The translations under genes and the position numbers were made by a program. From an uncultured Oleiphilus sp. (GTDB taxonomy: Bacteria > Pseudomonadota > Gammaproteobacteria > Pseudomonadales > Oleiphilaceae), in NCBI GenBank assembly GCA_913020245.1, contig CAJWAD010000005.1, positions 1 through 64,000 of the forward strand: a DNA stretch of 64,000 bases. The letters run 5' to 3'. Shown in pieces: positions 20,774-30,668 of the stretch. Under the pieces are notes generated by a model. It did no database searches. It was not told the DNA's origin and worked only from the letters and a program-made list of their open reading frames with translations. How positions within the stretch are numbered: position 1 is the stretch's first letter; each line of letters opens with the position of its first letter.

Positions 20774-21760
20774 GTGAACAGCAAGGTGCAGATTAGTTTA
20801 CAAGATTTACACTTTGACTCGGCAACAGAGCAGGGTGATGCGCACTCCTGGATGAGTATGCGTTACAAGCAATTGAGCTCGGGCAAGTATCAAGGCCGTA
20901 TTCGGGTCATTAATTTTGAAAATTTTAAACTCGTTGCTGAAACACAGAATCAAACTATCCAAAAGCTTGGCGTCTTTTCAGATCAGTATTGTGGTCTAGC
21001 CTACGCCCATAACCAGACCCCTACCGATATCCGCGCGGATGAATATCAACCTTCAGGTGAAGACGTTATGTTTTTGTTTGCGGGTGGAAAACCGTTCGAT
21101 GTGCAAGTTGAGGCGAACACAGACATCGTTTATTTTCTGTTTGAGCACAGCTATCTGATGCAATGGGCTCGCGTTATGAATCCGTCAAAATGGCAGCAGG
21201 TAGCTCTGATTACAGAACCATTTGTCTCGTCAGAACGGAAGTCGATAGAGAGCTATGTTAACTTATTACTCGAGTATATGGGGCAAGAAGGGTTAAATGA
21301 TGAACAGGCGATTGAAGCTATTGGAAATGAATTACTGGATTTAATTCTTGTTTCAATCGCCACTGCCTCCCCCCGCGATTTGGATCAAACGGCTGACTTG
21401 AATGCGCGACGGCTGGATTCCTCATTAGTCAGTGAAGCGATTCAATTTATTGATACGATGCATGCGTCGGAGCGCTCGCCTGGGGTTAAAGACTTATGCG
21501 AACATCTTACGGTAAGTGAGGATACCTTGTTGAAAAGCTTTACAGCCCACTTGGGTCTGTCTACGAAAGCTTATTTGAGGATAAATCGTTTGAATGGCGC
21601 ACGCACGCACTTACTCAAGTCCAACGGCACCGATGACCTGAAAAACATTGCGGCGCGTTGGCATTTTTTGGATATGTCCGAATTCTCGGAAGAATATCAA
21701 CAGATGTTTGGAGAGCTACCGATAGAGACGTTAGGGCGTGGCATCGACGTGAACAATTAA
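20774..21760 (+). CDS. AraC-family transcriptional regulator
   Basis: DNA-binding regulator of 328 residues. The C-terminal 100 residues carry the double helix-turn-helix of the AraC family (LCEHLTVSEDTLLKSF and the IAARWHFLDMSEFSEEYQQ second helix pair), closest in style to EutR/ethanolamine-type regulators. The N-terminal 200 residues are a cupin-like sensing region without an identifiable ligand site. The start is GTG at 20774; the ATG overlapping it runs into a stop. It lies behind a Fur-like site and converges on the cbb3 assembly genes. Its targets are unknown. Confidence 0.85.
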   Translation: MNSKVQISLQDLHFDSATEQGDAHSWMSMRYKQLSSGKYQGRIRVINFENFKLVAETQNQTIQKLGVFSDQYCGLAYAHNQTPTDIRADEYQPSGEDVMFLFAGGKPFDVQVEANTDIVYFLFEHSYLMQWARVMNPSKWQQVALITEPFVSSERKSIESYVNLLLEYMGQEGLNDEQAIEAIGNELLDLILVSIATASPRDLDQTADLNARRLDSSLVSEAIQFIDTMHASERSPGVKDLCEHLTVSEDTLLKSFTAHLGLSTKAYLRINRLNGARTHLLKSNGTDDLKNIAARWHFLDMSEFSEEYQQMFGELPIETLGRGIDVNN

Positions 21761-21855
21761 TGCAACATGATACGTTTCCGCTCATTCATTTGTTTTTGTT
21801 AAGGCTATAAATTATCGCCAATAGAAGTCGGCCCTTTCTATACTTATTTGCCCGT

Positions 21856-22542
21856 CTATGTCGTACCCAACTGTTGCATTATTAACTGAACACTATTCTT
21901 TATGCCTGGGATAGACCATAGACCGATAATTACCATCGATACTCCAGCAAGTTGCTTAAAGCGTTTGTGACGCAAGATATGGCTCGCGCGAGCGCTGAGT
22001 AAAGCGCTGCCTAGCATCGATGGCAATGTGCCGAGGCCAAAGCACACCATGACGAGGGTCGAGTTGATCACTGAGGCTTGGGCCGCTGCCCAGATAAGTG
22101 CAGAGTAAACCAGGCCACAGGGTAGCCATCCCCAAACCATGCCAAGTAGAAGTGCTTGTGTTTGTGAGCGGGGTGGAAGATAGCGTTTGCCGAGTGGCTG
22201 AATATATTGCCACGCGCGAGCGCCAAGTTTTTCTGTGAGGATCAACGCGTTGAACCAGCCTCCAATATAGACCCCCAACAAAATAAGCATTACTGCAGCA
22301 AGGAAACGCAGTGATGTGAGCAAGCCAAGGTATTCGCTAAACCAAAAGCCAATCAATCCTACACTGAGGCCAGCGACTGCATAAGAGCTCAGGCGGCCTA
22401 GATGATAACTGAGCAAATAACTCTGGCTTTGATCGCGTGAATTCAAAGCAAAAGCGATGGAAAGCCCACCACACATACCAAGGCAATGTCCTGAACCAAG
22501 AATGCCGAGCATAAACGCGGAGCTTAGTATCGCTATATCCAT
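21856..22542 (-). CDS. TauE/SafE-like membrane protein of the cbb3 cluster
   Basis: Polytopic inner-membrane protein of 228 residues with about six hydrophobic helices (COG2836 type). Metal-ligand-like motifs GSGHCLGMCGG near the N-terminus and WGWLPCGLVYS in the middle are typical of copies next to ccoS. Cluster association suggests a role in copper handling or maturation of the cbb3 oxidase rather than sulfite export. It ends the ccoNOQPGHIS series, eight bases after ccoS. Confidence 0.85.
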   Translation of the reverse strand: MDIAILSSAFMLGILGSGHCLGMCGGLSIAFALNSRDQSQSYLLSYHLGRLSSYAVAGLSVGLIGFWFSEYLGLLTSLRFLAAVMLILLGVYIGGWFNALILTEKLGARAWQYIQPLGKRYLPPRSQTQALLLGMVWGWLPCGLVYSALIWAAAQASVINSTLVMVCFGLGTLPSMLGSALLSARASHILRHKRFKQLAGVSMVIIGLWSIPGIKNSVQLIMQQLGTT

Positions 22543-22550
22543 TGCTGGGT

Positions 22551-22766
22551 TTATAGGTCTTGCTTTGCAGAGGACGGTGGCGCATTTTTCCGGGGAGGTG
22601 CATCGTCATGCTTTGGAATCATGTCTTCATCATCATCAAATAAAATGCTATGCCCGGGGCCCTCAAGGTCATCATATTGACCATTTTTAATTGCCCATCC
22701 GAATAATGTGATGGCAAGCGTAATCAGTATCACTGAAATAGGAACCAAAATGTATAGAATTTCCAT
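22551..22766 (-). CDS. ccoS: cbb3 oxidase maturation protein CcoS
   Basis: Small inner-membrane protein of 71 residues needed for insertion of heme/copper cofactors into CcoN in other bacteria. One N-terminal transmembrane helix is followed by the family signature YDDLEGPGHSILFDDD. The extended, Lys-rich C-terminus is variable in the family. It is six bases from ccoI and co-transcribed. Confidence 0.93.
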   Translation of the reverse strand: MEILYILVPISVILITLAITLFGWAIKNGQYDDLEGPGHSILFDDDEDMIPKHDDAPPRKNAPPSSAKQDL

Positions 22767-22772
22767 AAGTGC

Positions 22773-25181
22773 TTAAGCTCGACGCAATCGTAAAGAATTG
22801 AAGACCACTAAGAGTGAGCTTAGTGACATGCCTAATGCAGCAAAGTAAGGAGGCACAAAGCCACTCGCAGCCAAAGGTAGCATGAGCAGGTTATAACTAA
22901 ATGCCCATATCATGTTCTGCTGAATAATCTTACGCGTCTTACGGGAACAATGAAATGCTAGGCTGAGCGCTTGAAGGCTATCGCTTAAGATCAACGCGTC
23001 CGAATTCAGTTTAGTCAGATCACTGGCGTTGTTCATCGCAATAGAAAGACGCGCTTGTGAGAGTACCGGCAGGTCGTTGATCCCATCGCCGACCATCACC
23101 ACATTAGCGCCATGTTTTTGAAGATTGCTTACATAAGCGAGTTTTTGTTCGGGGCTCTGCTCTGCAGCGTAATTTGAAATATTTAACTGATGTGCAATTT
23201 GCGACACGGCGGTGGCATGGTCACCGCTCAATATATGGATGTTCAAGCCAGATTGCTGCAAGGTTGTCACGCAATCAGCCGCATCCTCTCTCAGGCTATC
23301 GGAAAGTTCAAAGTGAGCCAGTAGTCGTGTGTCAGTCGCTAGAAATACCGATGGTCCATTTGCACTCTGTTTAAGGTGCTTGTGATGGCCAATTTGCGTG
23401 GCAATGTACTTTGCACTGCCTAAAAAATAGGTGCTGCCTTGGAAACAGCCGGTGACACCTGAGCCAATCACATTGCTCACCTCACTTGCTTTTGTCTTAA
23501 AATAGTCATTAAAAGCATGGGCGATGGGGTGCGCTGAATCTACTTCTAGGGCGGCCGCAATGCAGAGCGCTTGCGCCTCGGATATTTCTGGCTCACAGAG
23601 GATGCGTTGCACAGATAGTTGGCCTTTAGTTAATGTGCCCGTCTTATCAAAAATGAGATCAGTTGCGCTATAGAACGCCTCCAACGTGTGGCCTTTCGTG
23701 GATAGAAAACCATGCTTACGCAAGAAGCTGGTCACCGCTGTCAGGGCGGTCGGGGTTGCCAGCGATAATGCACAAGGGCAGGTAACGACCAGCACAGACA
23801 GTACGATAGCGAATGCGAGGTCAGCATTGACGTTATACCAGTAAATACCGCTTAAACTGGTTGCCAACAGTACAAAAGCAACGAAGTAACTGGCAACTCT
23901 ATCTGCTAATTGCTGAGTATGAGGCTTGTTAGATTGAGCTCTTTGCAGCAAACGGACAATCGATGCCACGCGACTTTCTTTTGGTATTGCGCAGATTTCA
24001 ACTGTTATGTTTGCTTCAATATTTGATGTACCACCATGCACTTTGTCGCCAACTGATTTGTTGACAGGAAGGTATTCGCCACTGAGTGCAGATTCATCAA
24101 AATGACTTTTTCCAGAGACAATGAAGCCGTCAGCAGCGGCGACTTCGCCTTGTTTCACGAGTAGTAAATCGCCAATGCAAAGACGATGCGCAACGACGCT
24201 TTCCTCTTTATTACCAACGATACGTGTCGCAGTCTCAGGCATTAGTTCGTCGAATTCAGCTTCATCGTTGAGATACTTGTGCCGAGTCTGCATTTCGACA
24301 AAGCGACCCAGCAACAAAAAAAAGGCGAACATTGAAACTGAGTCGAAATAAACGTCGGCATCTATACTTGGTGAGGAAAACATCGTCGTAAAACAGCTCG
24401 CCATATAAGCAATAATGATGGCAATGCTGACAGGGATATCCATACCTAACTGTTTGGCTTTCAGCGAGCGAAGGGCTGCTTTATAGAAAGGCATGGCAGC
24501 AAATAAAACAACTGGGGCTGCCATTAGCATACTTACCCATCTAAACAGTGAGAGCAGATGATTATCGAGCTCGTTATACATACCCAAATAAAGCGGTATC
24601 GAGAACATCATATTTTGCATGCTGGCAATGCCTGCAACCGCGACGCGAAACATTGATAGACGTTTTTCATGTTGTGCGGTGAGTTTTGCTTCCTGATGCC
24701 GGAACGGTTTTGCTTTGTAGCCGATTTCGCGAACTTTGAGTAAGGTTGTGCTGAGGACGGTGACGTCATCTTGCCAAACGATATGGGCTTTGTGTGTGCT
24801 GTGGTTAATGCTGAAATCTACGATACCGGAGATGCGTTTAATCTCTTGCTCCAATAACCAAATACAGGCCGCACAAGTAATACCGGAAATGCTTAGGTAG
24901 GTTTCTTTATTACCGTTTTCTAGTGAATAGACAAACTCTTCTTGAATCAGAGGGTCATCATAAAGGATGAGCTCAGTTTTTTGACTGTCACTGAAATCTT
25001 CAGGTTTAAGGGAGGGTTGACTGCGATGTTTGTAGAAATTATCTAAGCCATCATTAACGATCATCTCGGCGACGGCCATGCAGCCATAGCAGCAAAACTT
25101 CTCCTGCTTTTTGTTGATCTCTATGGTGGCGGAAAAACCGGATGGAATAGACTCTCCACAGTGGAAGCAGGATTCAGGCAT
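22773..25181 (-). CDS. ccoI: copper-exporting P1B-type ATPase CcoI
   Basis: Moves copper across the inner membrane to supply cbb3 oxidase assembly. The 802 residues begin with a Cys-rich segment (CFHCGE and CCYGC), then a heavy-metal-associated domain with GITCAACIWLLE. Eight transmembrane helices follow, with the ion-path motif CPC in VVTCPCALSLATP. The phosphorylation motif DKTGTLTKG and the hinge GDGINDLPVL are intact. It lies between ccoH and ccoS with five- to six-base gaps, so it is part of one transcript. Confidence 0.96.
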   Translation of the reverse strand: MPESCFHCGESIPSGFSATIEINKKQEKFCCYGCMAVAEMIVNDGLDNFYKHRSQPSLKPEDFSDSQKTELILYDDPLIQEEFVYSLENGNKETYLSISGITCAACIWLLEQEIKRISGIVDFSINHSTHKAHIVWQDDVTVLSTTLLKVREIGYKAKPFRHQEAKLTAQHEKRLSMFRVAVAGIASMQNMMFSIPLYLGMYNELDNHLLSLFRWVSMLMAAPVVLFAAMPFYKAALRSLKAKQLGMDIPVSIAIIIAYMASCFTTMFSSPSIDADVYFDSVSMFAFFLLLGRFVEMQTRHKYLNDEAEFDELMPETATRIVGNKEESVVAHRLCIGDLLLVKQGEVAAADGFIVSGKSHFDESALSGEYLPVNKSVGDKVHGGTSNIEANITVEICAIPKESRVASIVRLLQRAQSNKPHTQQLADRVASYFVAFVLLATSLSGIYWYNVNADLAFAIVLSVLVVTCPCALSLATPTALTAVTSFLRKHGFLSTKGHTLEAFYSATDLIFDKTGTLTKGQLSVQRILCEPEISEAQALCIAAALEVDSAHPIAHAFNDYFKTKASEVSNVIGSGVTGCFQGSTYFLGSAKYIATQIGHHKHLKQSANGPSVFLATDTRLLAHFELSDSLREDAADCVTTLQQSGLNIHILSGDHATAVSQIAHQLNISNYAAEQSPEQKLAYVSNLQKHGANVVMVGDGINDLPVLSQARLSIAMNNASDLTKLNSDALILSDSLQALSLAFHCSRKTRKIIQQNMIWAFSYNLLMLPLAASGFVPPYFAALGMSLSSLLVVFNSLRLRRA

Positions 25182-25186
25182 AACAA

Positions 25187-25687
25187 CTAGTTGTTATCCT
25201 TGTTAAGCGTGTACTCACTGATCGGCAAGACCACTTCCTCTCGAATGCGCCAGCTATCGTCGAATGCATAAATATCGATGTAGTAACGTCCTGACAGATT
25301 TTCAGGCACACTCGCGAAGAAGCCATTACTAGTAGGCAGTAAACGCACTTCTGTGTCCCGTTCACCCAGGGTTGGGTGCAGAATTTTCAGGGTAACGAAT
25401 GCTTGTGGTGGTAATTTATTCTCTGAAAATTTTAAACGAGCGGTGCCGTCTGCGTTGATGGTTAGTTTGGGCCTTAATTCTAATCGCTCCGCTAGCAGGT
25501 CTTGTTCAATCGTCTGATTAATCTCTAGACCATATTTGTAATAGTTATCACTGACGAGCGTGTCTCTGCCTTTCACCGCAACGGTGACCATAATGCTGCT
25601 CAAAATAACCGAGGTAATAGGGATGCTGAGCAAAAACCAAAGCCAAGGTTGTTTATACCATGGGACGATAGGGGCTGTGTTTGTCAT
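25187..25687 (-). CDS. ccoH: FixH-family cbb3 assembly protein CcoH
   Basis: Inner-membrane assembly factor of the cbb3 oxidase, 166 residues. One N-terminal transmembrane helix (WLWFLLSIPITSVILSSIMV) precedes a periplasmic beta-rich FixH domain with the GRDTLVSDNYYKYGLEIN stretch typical of the family. It is five bases from ccoI and 30 bases from ccoG. Confidence 0.9.
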   Translation of the reverse strand: MTNTAPIVPWYKQPWLWFLLSIPITSVILSSIMVTVAVKGRDTLVSDNYYKYGLEINQTIEQDLLAERLELRPKLTINADGTARLKFSENKLPPQAFVTLKILHPTLGERDTEVRLLPTSNGFFASVPENLSGRYYIDIYAFDDSWRIREEVVLPISEYTLNKDNN

Positions 25688-25717
25688 ATTGTCTCTTAAC
25701 TAACTATCTGGTTACGT

Positions 25718-27169
25718 TTATTCGGGCGAGCCAAGAAAGCGGCTCTCGGTCTCTGCTCGTAGTTTGCTGTTATCAACAGAGATCACTTCAAATACGATGG
25801 TATTACTTGAAGTTGTTAAATTCTCTGGGTTCACCTCAACCGTTGTGGGTAAATTAAAAACCTCGCCAGAAGCAACAGATGCCTCGCTCGTTGTCATTAA
25901 TCGAATACCTTCAAGGCCATAAACATGCAATTTAAAGCGTTGATCTTGCGTATCCATATTCATTATTTTAACGGTATAGGAGTTTTCAATTTGCCCCATT
26001 CCATTTAATTGATAGAGCGCACCTCGGTCACGAATAACGTCTAATTCGACAGGAATACGGGTAATGATGGAGCTCAGAAACGCGCCAATCGCCGTGACGA
26101 GGATCAGGGCATAGGCGGCCGCTTTAGGTCGCAGAATATGGCTGCGTTTACCTTCGAGGCGTTTTTCAGTGGTGTAGCTTATGAGTCCGGGGTCATATTC
26201 CATTTTCTCCATAATGGAGTCACATGCATCTATACAGAGTGCGCAACCAATGCATTCATATTGTAGGCCATCTCGAATGTCGATGCCGGTTGGACATACT
26301 TGCACACACATGCCGCAGTCTACACAATCCCCTAAGCCTTGTTTTTCATAATCACTGTTACGCTTGCGACTGCCGCGTGGATCGCCGCGCTCTTTGTCGT
26401 ACGAGACGATAAGTGTGTCTTCATCAAACATAACTGACTGAAAACGCGCGTATGGGCACATGTACAAACACACTTGTTCGCGCATCCAGCCGGCGTTCAA
26501 ATAGGTGGCTACAGTAAAAAAGCCTACCCAAAAGTAGGTCCATGCATTCACATCAAACGCTAGGATGTCTGGTAAAAGCTCGCGTATCGGATAGAAATAG
26601 CCAATAAAAGTAAGGCCGGTTCCAAAAGCTACTAGCATCCATAGGGAATGCTTCGTCCCCTTTTTGATAACTTTGCTAAGGTCATTATCGGCCTCGTCAA
26701 GTTTCATTCGTTGATTGCGACTGCCCTCTACTTTTTCTTCGATCCACATAAAAATAAACGTCCATGCCGTTTGTGGGCATGTATAACCGCACCAAACACG
26801 GCCAAAAAGGGTGGTGACGAAAAATAAGCCATAAGCGCATATGATGAGTGCGATCGCTAACAAGACAAAATCTTGAGGCCAAAAGGTGATCCCAAAAAGA
26901 TGGAATTGGCGCGCGGGCAGGTCAAAGTGGACGAGTTGTTGGCCATTAATTGAGATCCAGCACACACTGAAATACAGCAGCATGAGTGCCCAAAGTGAAT
27001 ATCTACGTAAGCCTTGGAAAACACCTTTAATTTTTTTAACGTAGATTTTCTTCCGGGATGCGTACAGTTCGACTGTTTTCGTGACGCCTTCTTGTGCAGT
27101 AGAGCTTCCGTAGACCTCCAATTTTTGGGTGCCGGGCTCAATATGCTTGACTGGAATCTTTTCCGTCAT
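25718..27169 (-). CDS. ccoG: cbb3 oxidase accessory iron-sulfur protein CcoG
   Basis: Membrane ferredoxin-like protein linked to copper reduction for cbb3 assembly. From the ATG at 27169 it is 483 residues with about five transmembrane helices. The CGYTCPQ and CLYMCPYAR motifs and a two-cluster ferredoxin segment (CVDCGMCVQVCP, CIGCALCIDAC) are present. The C-terminus is a periplasmic Ig-like domain. A GTG at 27238 would add 23 residues, but family proteins begin like MTEKIPVK, so 27169 is preferred although its ribosome-binding site is weak. Confidence 0.92.
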   Translation of the reverse strand: MTEKIPVKHIEPGTQKLEVYGSSTAQEGVTKTVELYASRKKIYVKKIKGVFQGLRRYSLWALMLLYFSVCWISINGQQLVHFDLPARQFHLFGITFWPQDFVLLAIALIICAYGLFFVTTLFGRVWCGYTCPQTAWTFIFMWIEEKVEGSRNQRMKLDEADNDLSKVIKKGTKHSLWMLVAFGTGLTFIGYFYPIRELLPDILAFDVNAWTYFWVGFFTVATYLNAGWMREQVCLYMCPYARFQSVMFDEDTLIVSYDKERGDPRGSRKRNSDYEKQGLGDCVDCGMCVQVCPTGIDIRDGLQYECIGCALCIDACDSIMEKMEYDPGLISYTTEKRLEGKRSHILRPKAAAYALILVTAIGAFLSSIITRIPVELDVIRDRGALYQLNGMGQIENSYTVKIMNMDTQDQRFKLHVYGLEGIRLMTTSEASVASGEVFNLPTTVEVNPENLTTSSNTIVFEVISVDNSKLRAETESRFLGSPE

Positions 27170-27254
27170 AAAGCGTAAATCCCATACAAAAGCGCCTTGG
27201 CGACACTCTGGTAATTGATAGGAGGGCGATCGCGCCACCCCCCAAACTTGCCTA

Positions 27255-28145
27255 TTACTTCGATAAACTCATTACATAAGCCGTCAATAAGTGTATTTTT
27301 TCTTCACTTAATTTGCCAGTTTGTGAGGGCATTACACCGGCACGACCATAGAGCAATGTGTGAGTAATGCGCTTTTTGGTACCGCCATAAAGCCATACAT
27401 TATCAGTAAGATTAGGGGCGCCGATTGCCTGCATCCCTTTTGCATCCGTACCATGGCAGGCCGCACAAGCGGTCTGGTACATGGTTGCACCGCGTGCTGC
27501 CGCAGTATCATCATCACTGCGACCACTGAATGACAAGAGATAATGTGCTAAGTCATCGACATCACCGTTACTCATGCTTGGATTGAGGCCTTTTACTGGC
27601 ATCGCGCCTTGTCGACCATTAATCAGCGTGGTTCTAATCGTTTCTGGGTCGCCACCGTAAAGCCAATCGTTGTCCGTCAAATTAGGGAATCCAATCGAAC
27701 CGCGTCCGGCTGATCCATGGCAGCTAGCGCAGTTATTCGCGAACAAGCGCTGCCCAACTTTCATTGCGTTTTTATCTTGCGATAGCTCGATCAATGGGGT
27801 TGCTGCAAATTCGGTAAAAATATGGCCATATTTTTCTTCGGCTTGCGCCACTTCTGCTTCCCATTGACCCGTTGAAGTCCAGTCTGCTACGCCTTTAAAA
27901 TTGCCTAATCCAGGGTAGATAATGTAGTACGCAAAGCCGAAGAAGCAGGTAATGATAAACATGTATAACCACCACTTAGGCATGGGGTTGTCGTATTCTT
28001 CGATACCGTCAAAGTTATGGCCTGTGGTATTTTCTGTTTCAACATCAGACGTTTGGCTTTTACGTGTGACGTAAATCAGCCATAGGCAACCAAATATGCT
28101 TCCCAAGCTGATAAATGAAACCCAAAAGCTCCAAAAACTAGTCAT
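27255..28145 (-). CDS. ccoP: cbb3 cytochrome c oxidase subunit III (diheme)
   Basis: Membrane-anchored diheme cytochrome c that passes electrons to CcoO/CcoN. From the ATG at 28145 it is 296 residues: two N-terminal hydrophobic segments, then two cytochrome c domains with CASCH and CAACH heme sites. The longer frame starting at 28166 would add MRQREKK; the ATG at 28145 behind a GAGAGAG tract matches the usual MTSFWS-like N-terminus. It overlaps the end of ccoQ by eight bases, so translation is probably coupled. Confidence 0.95.
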   Translation of the reverse strand: MTSFWSFWVSFISLGSIFGCLWLIYVTRKSQTSDVETENTTGHNFDGIEEYDNPMPKWWLYMFIITCFFGFAYYIIYPGLGNFKGVADWTSTGQWEAEVAQAEEKYGHIFTEFAATPLIELSQDKNAMKVGQRLFANNCASCHGSAGRGSIGFPNLTDNDWLYGGDPETIRTTLINGRQGAMPVKGLNPSMSNGDVDDLAHYLLSFSGRSDDDTAAARGATMYQTACAACHGTDAKGMQAIGAPNLTDNVWLYGGTKKRITHTLLYGRAGVMPSQTGKLSEEKIHLLTAYVMSLSK

Positions 28146-28323
28146 TTTTTTCTCTCTCTGTCTCACTCATTGTGCGCTCTGCTATTTCGTCATCATCGAA
28201 AGGCAGGTTGGCGGCCTCGTCAAAATCTTTCTTTTTTTGACCGTCATAAGCCCACCAACAAATCCCTAGAAATACGATCATTACTAGGATGGTTGATAGG
28301 CCGCGCAGCGTATTAATATCCAT
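28138..28323 (-). CDS. ccoQ: cbb3 oxidase subunit CcoQ
   Basis: Small one-helix subunit (61 residues) that stabilises the cbb3 complex in other bacteria. A transmembrane segment (about residues 8-26) is followed by WWAYDGQKKKDFDEAANLPF, close to the typical CcoQ tail. It lies between ccoO and ccoP, eight bases after ccoO. Confidence 0.92.
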   Translation of the reverse strand: MDINTLRGLSTILVMIVFLGICWWAYDGQKKKDFDEAANLPFDDDEIAERTMSETEREKND

Positions 28324-28331
28324 AATTATTA

Positions 28332-28937
28332 TTACTTGTTGCTTAGGACTGTGCCTAACTGTTGCAGGTAAGCGACAACCGCTTCAATTTCTGTTTTACC
28401 TTTGACAGCGGCAGAGGCACCAGCAATATCTTCATCGGTGTAGGGCACCCCGACTGTGCGTAAAGCTTCCATTTTTTTCGGTGTTATCTTGTGATTGACC
28501 TTGGCAGTAAATAGCCAAGGATAAGATGGCATTTTTGATTCAGGTACAACGTTTCTCGGATTGTACATGTGCGCGCGGTGCCAATCATCACTGTATCGAC
28601 CGCCCACTCGCGCTAAGTCAGGCCCAGTTCGCTTAGAGCCCCAAAGAAATGGATGCTCATAAACGTGCTCTCCGGCAACGGTATAGTGGCCGTAACGTTC
28701 AGTTTCAGCACGGAAGGGCCGAATCATCTGTGTGTGGCATGTGTTACAGCCTTCGCGAATGTAAATATCACGGCCCTCTAATTGCAGCGCTGTGTGCGGA
28801 GTTAAGCCTTCAATGGGTGTTTTCATGTCTTTATGGAAAAAAAGAGGCACGACTTCAACCAAAAAACCAAAACTTATGGCCAAGATGATCAGCGGGATCA
28901 TCAAGCCAAGATTTTTTTCAATCATTTCATGATTCAT
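28332..28937 (-). CDS. ccoO: cbb3 cytochrome c oxidase subunit II (monoheme)
   Basis: Membrane-anchored monoheme cytochrome c subunit, 201 residues. One N-terminal helix (about 11-31) precedes a periplasmic domain with the heme site CNTCHTQ. A Met-containing region ([10 protein letters not shown]) probably supplies the distal ligand. It lies 12 bases after ccoN. Confidence 0.96.
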   Translation of the reverse strand: MNHEMIEKNLGLMIPLIILAISFGFLVEVVPLFFHKDMKTPIEGLTPHTALQLEGRDIYIREGCNTCHTQMIRPFRAETERYGHYTVAGEHVYEHPFLWGSKRTGPDLARVGGRYSDDWHRAHMYNPRNVVPESKMPSYPWLFTAKVNHKITPKKMEALRTVGVPYTDEDIAGASAAVKGKTEIEAVVAYLQQLGTVLSNK

Positions 28938-28949
28938 TGCTTCGACCCT

Positions 28950-30377
28950 TTATGCTGCAGCTGGCACTGAATCCAGTGCTTTGGCGTCACGCTGTTTAAC
29001 GGTTAACCATACGTTTAATGCCATCACGAACATGCCTGACAGGAATATCGCACCACCAACAAAGCGAACCAGGTAGCCATAGTGGCTTGCCTCTAGAGAT
29101 TCGACAAAGCTATAGGTGAGTGTGCCGTCGGTATTCACCGCGCGCCACATCAACCCCTGCATGATCCCGTTCACCCACATGGCTGCGATGTATAACACGG
29201 TTCCTGCGGTGGCGAGCCAAAAATGCACATTGATCATTCTTGTGCTGTACATTTCTGCGATGCCAAACAATTTTGGAATTAAGTGGTAGGTGGCACCGAT
29301 CGAAATCATTGCGACCCAGCCTAATGCACCAGAGTGGACATGGCCGATCGTCCAATCAGTATTGTGGGATAAAGCATTAACTGTTTTGATCGACATCATG
29401 GGCCCTTCAAAGGTAGACATCCCGTAAAATGATAGCGAAACGACAAGGAACCGTAAGATAGGGTCTGTACGCAGTTTGTGCCAAGCGCCTGATAGCGTCA
29501 TCATCCCATTGATCATGCCGCCCCAAGAAGGCGCTAACAAAATGAGAGACATCACCATGCCGGTGCTTTGTGCCCAATCGGGTAGTGCCGAGTAGTGCAA
29601 GTGGTGAGCACCCGCCCAAACATATAGAGAGATCAGTGCCCAAAAGTGCACGATAGACAACCGATACGAATAAACGGGACGCTCTGCTTGCTTTGGCACG
29701 AAATAATACATGATGCCCAGGAAACCCGCGGTTAAAAAGAAGCCTACGGCGTTATGTCCATACCACCACTGCATCATCGCATCGACGGTGCCCGCGTAAA
29801 TTGAATATGACTTAGTGAGTGTCACAGGGACCACTAAACTATTACCAATATGGAGGATCGCGACCGTTAGAATGAAGCCGCCAAAAAACCAATTCGCTAC
29901 ATAAATGTGTCTGGTTTTACGCTTCGTTATTGTACCAAAAAACAAAACGGCGTAACTGATCCAGACGATAGCAAGCAAAATATCAATCGGCCACTCTAGT
30001 TCGGCGTATTCCTTTGAGCTAGTTAATCCCATGGGCAACGTGATGATCGCGGCCACAATTACCGCTTGCCAGCCCCAAAATACAAACGAAGCTAAGGTGT
30101 CTGAAATTAGGCGTGCCTGGCAGGTACGCTGCACAACATACAGCGAGGTAGAGAACAGGGCAGAGCCACCAAACGCAAAAATAACGGCGTTTGTATGTAG
30201 GGGGCGTATACGGCCAAAACTTAGCCAGGCTGTGTCGAAGTTTAGTTGTGGCCAGACTAGTTGTGCGGCAATAAAGACGCCGGCGGCCATTCCAACAATT
30301 CCCCAGACCACCGTCATAATGGCAAATTGTCGGACCACTTTATAATTATAGGTGGTTTGATTGATCTCTGTGCTCAT
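28950..30377 (-). CDS. ccoN: cbb3 cytochrome c oxidase catalytic subunit I
   Basis: Catalytic heme-copper subunit of the high-affinity terminal oxidase, reducing O2 to water and pumping protons. The 475 residues form about 12 transmembrane helices. His ligands are visible in [22 protein letters not shown] (with the helix VI Tyr-His region), HHLHYSALP and HVHSGALGW. It heads the ccoNOQP-GHIS transcript. The region upstream lacks a recognisable FNR/Anr site but has a perfect 25-base palindrome at 30443-30467. Confidence 0.97.
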   Translation of the reverse strand: MSTEINQTTYNYKVVRQFAIMTVVWGIVGMAAGVFIAAQLVWPQLNFDTAWLSFGRIRPLHTNAVIFAFGGSALFSTSLYVVQRTCQARLISDTLASFVFWGWQAVIVAAIITLPMGLTSSKEYAELEWPIDILLAIVWISYAVLFFGTITKRKTRHIYVANWFFGGFILTVAILHIGNSLVVPVTLTKSYSIYAGTVDAMMQWWYGHNAVGFFLTAGFLGIMYYFVPKQAERPVYSYRLSIVHFWALISLYVWAGAHHLHYSALPDWAQSTGMVMSLILLAPSWGGMINGMMTLSGAWHKLRTDPILRFLVVSLSFYGMSTFEGPMMSIKTVNALSHNTDWTIGHVHSGALGWVAMISIGATYHLIPKLFGIAEMYSTRMINVHFWLATAGTVLYIAAMWVNGIMQGLMWRAVNTDGTLTYSFVESLEASHYGYLVRFVGGAIFLSGMFVMALNVWLTVKQRDAKALDSVPAAA

Positions 30378-30442
30378 CGTTAAAGATCCATATTTTTAGT
30401 TTAGAAGCTTGAATACATACTAAGCGGGCTGAAACTACATAA

Positions 30443-30467
30443 TAGCTGTTCATATATTGAACAGCTA
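30443..30467. promoter_or_regulatory. perfect 25-base palindrome before ccoN
   Basis: Ten-base arms TAGCTGTTCA/TGAACAGCTA around the spacer TATAT, 66 bases upstream of the ccoN start. It is not followed by a T-run and is also 200 bases beyond the ABM-domain gene, so an operator role for ccoN is more likely than termination. It does not fit the FNR (TTGAT-N4-ATCAA) or LexA (CTGT-N8-ACAG) spacing. Confidence 0.6.
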
Positions 30468-30668
30468 GGAGTGCTTTAAGACTAATATTTCGCCTACTGC
30501 AGCAGCGGGCGGAAGAATACTGATTGAGTCTAGTAAAATCAACCAAATATCTAACTAAATTGATATCGAATAAGGGCTAAGAGCGGACAAATATGTGCCC
30601 TTGCAACTCGTTGATACTGTGTATTCAGACGTTTGAAAGGGGCTTTGTAAAGTTATGAAAAATATGGC

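Noticed and set aside
27170-27238. Longer ccoG start at GTG 27238
   Set aside because: The added 23 residues do not resemble CcoG N-termini.
30443-30467. Palindrome before ccoN read as a LexA (SOS) box
   Set aside because: LexA boxes have CTGT-N8-ACAG; here CTGT and ACAG are 11 bases apart.
30346-30546. 66-codon minus-strand frame over the ccoN start
   Set aside because: It overlaps the start of ccoN and the palindrome; no family features.
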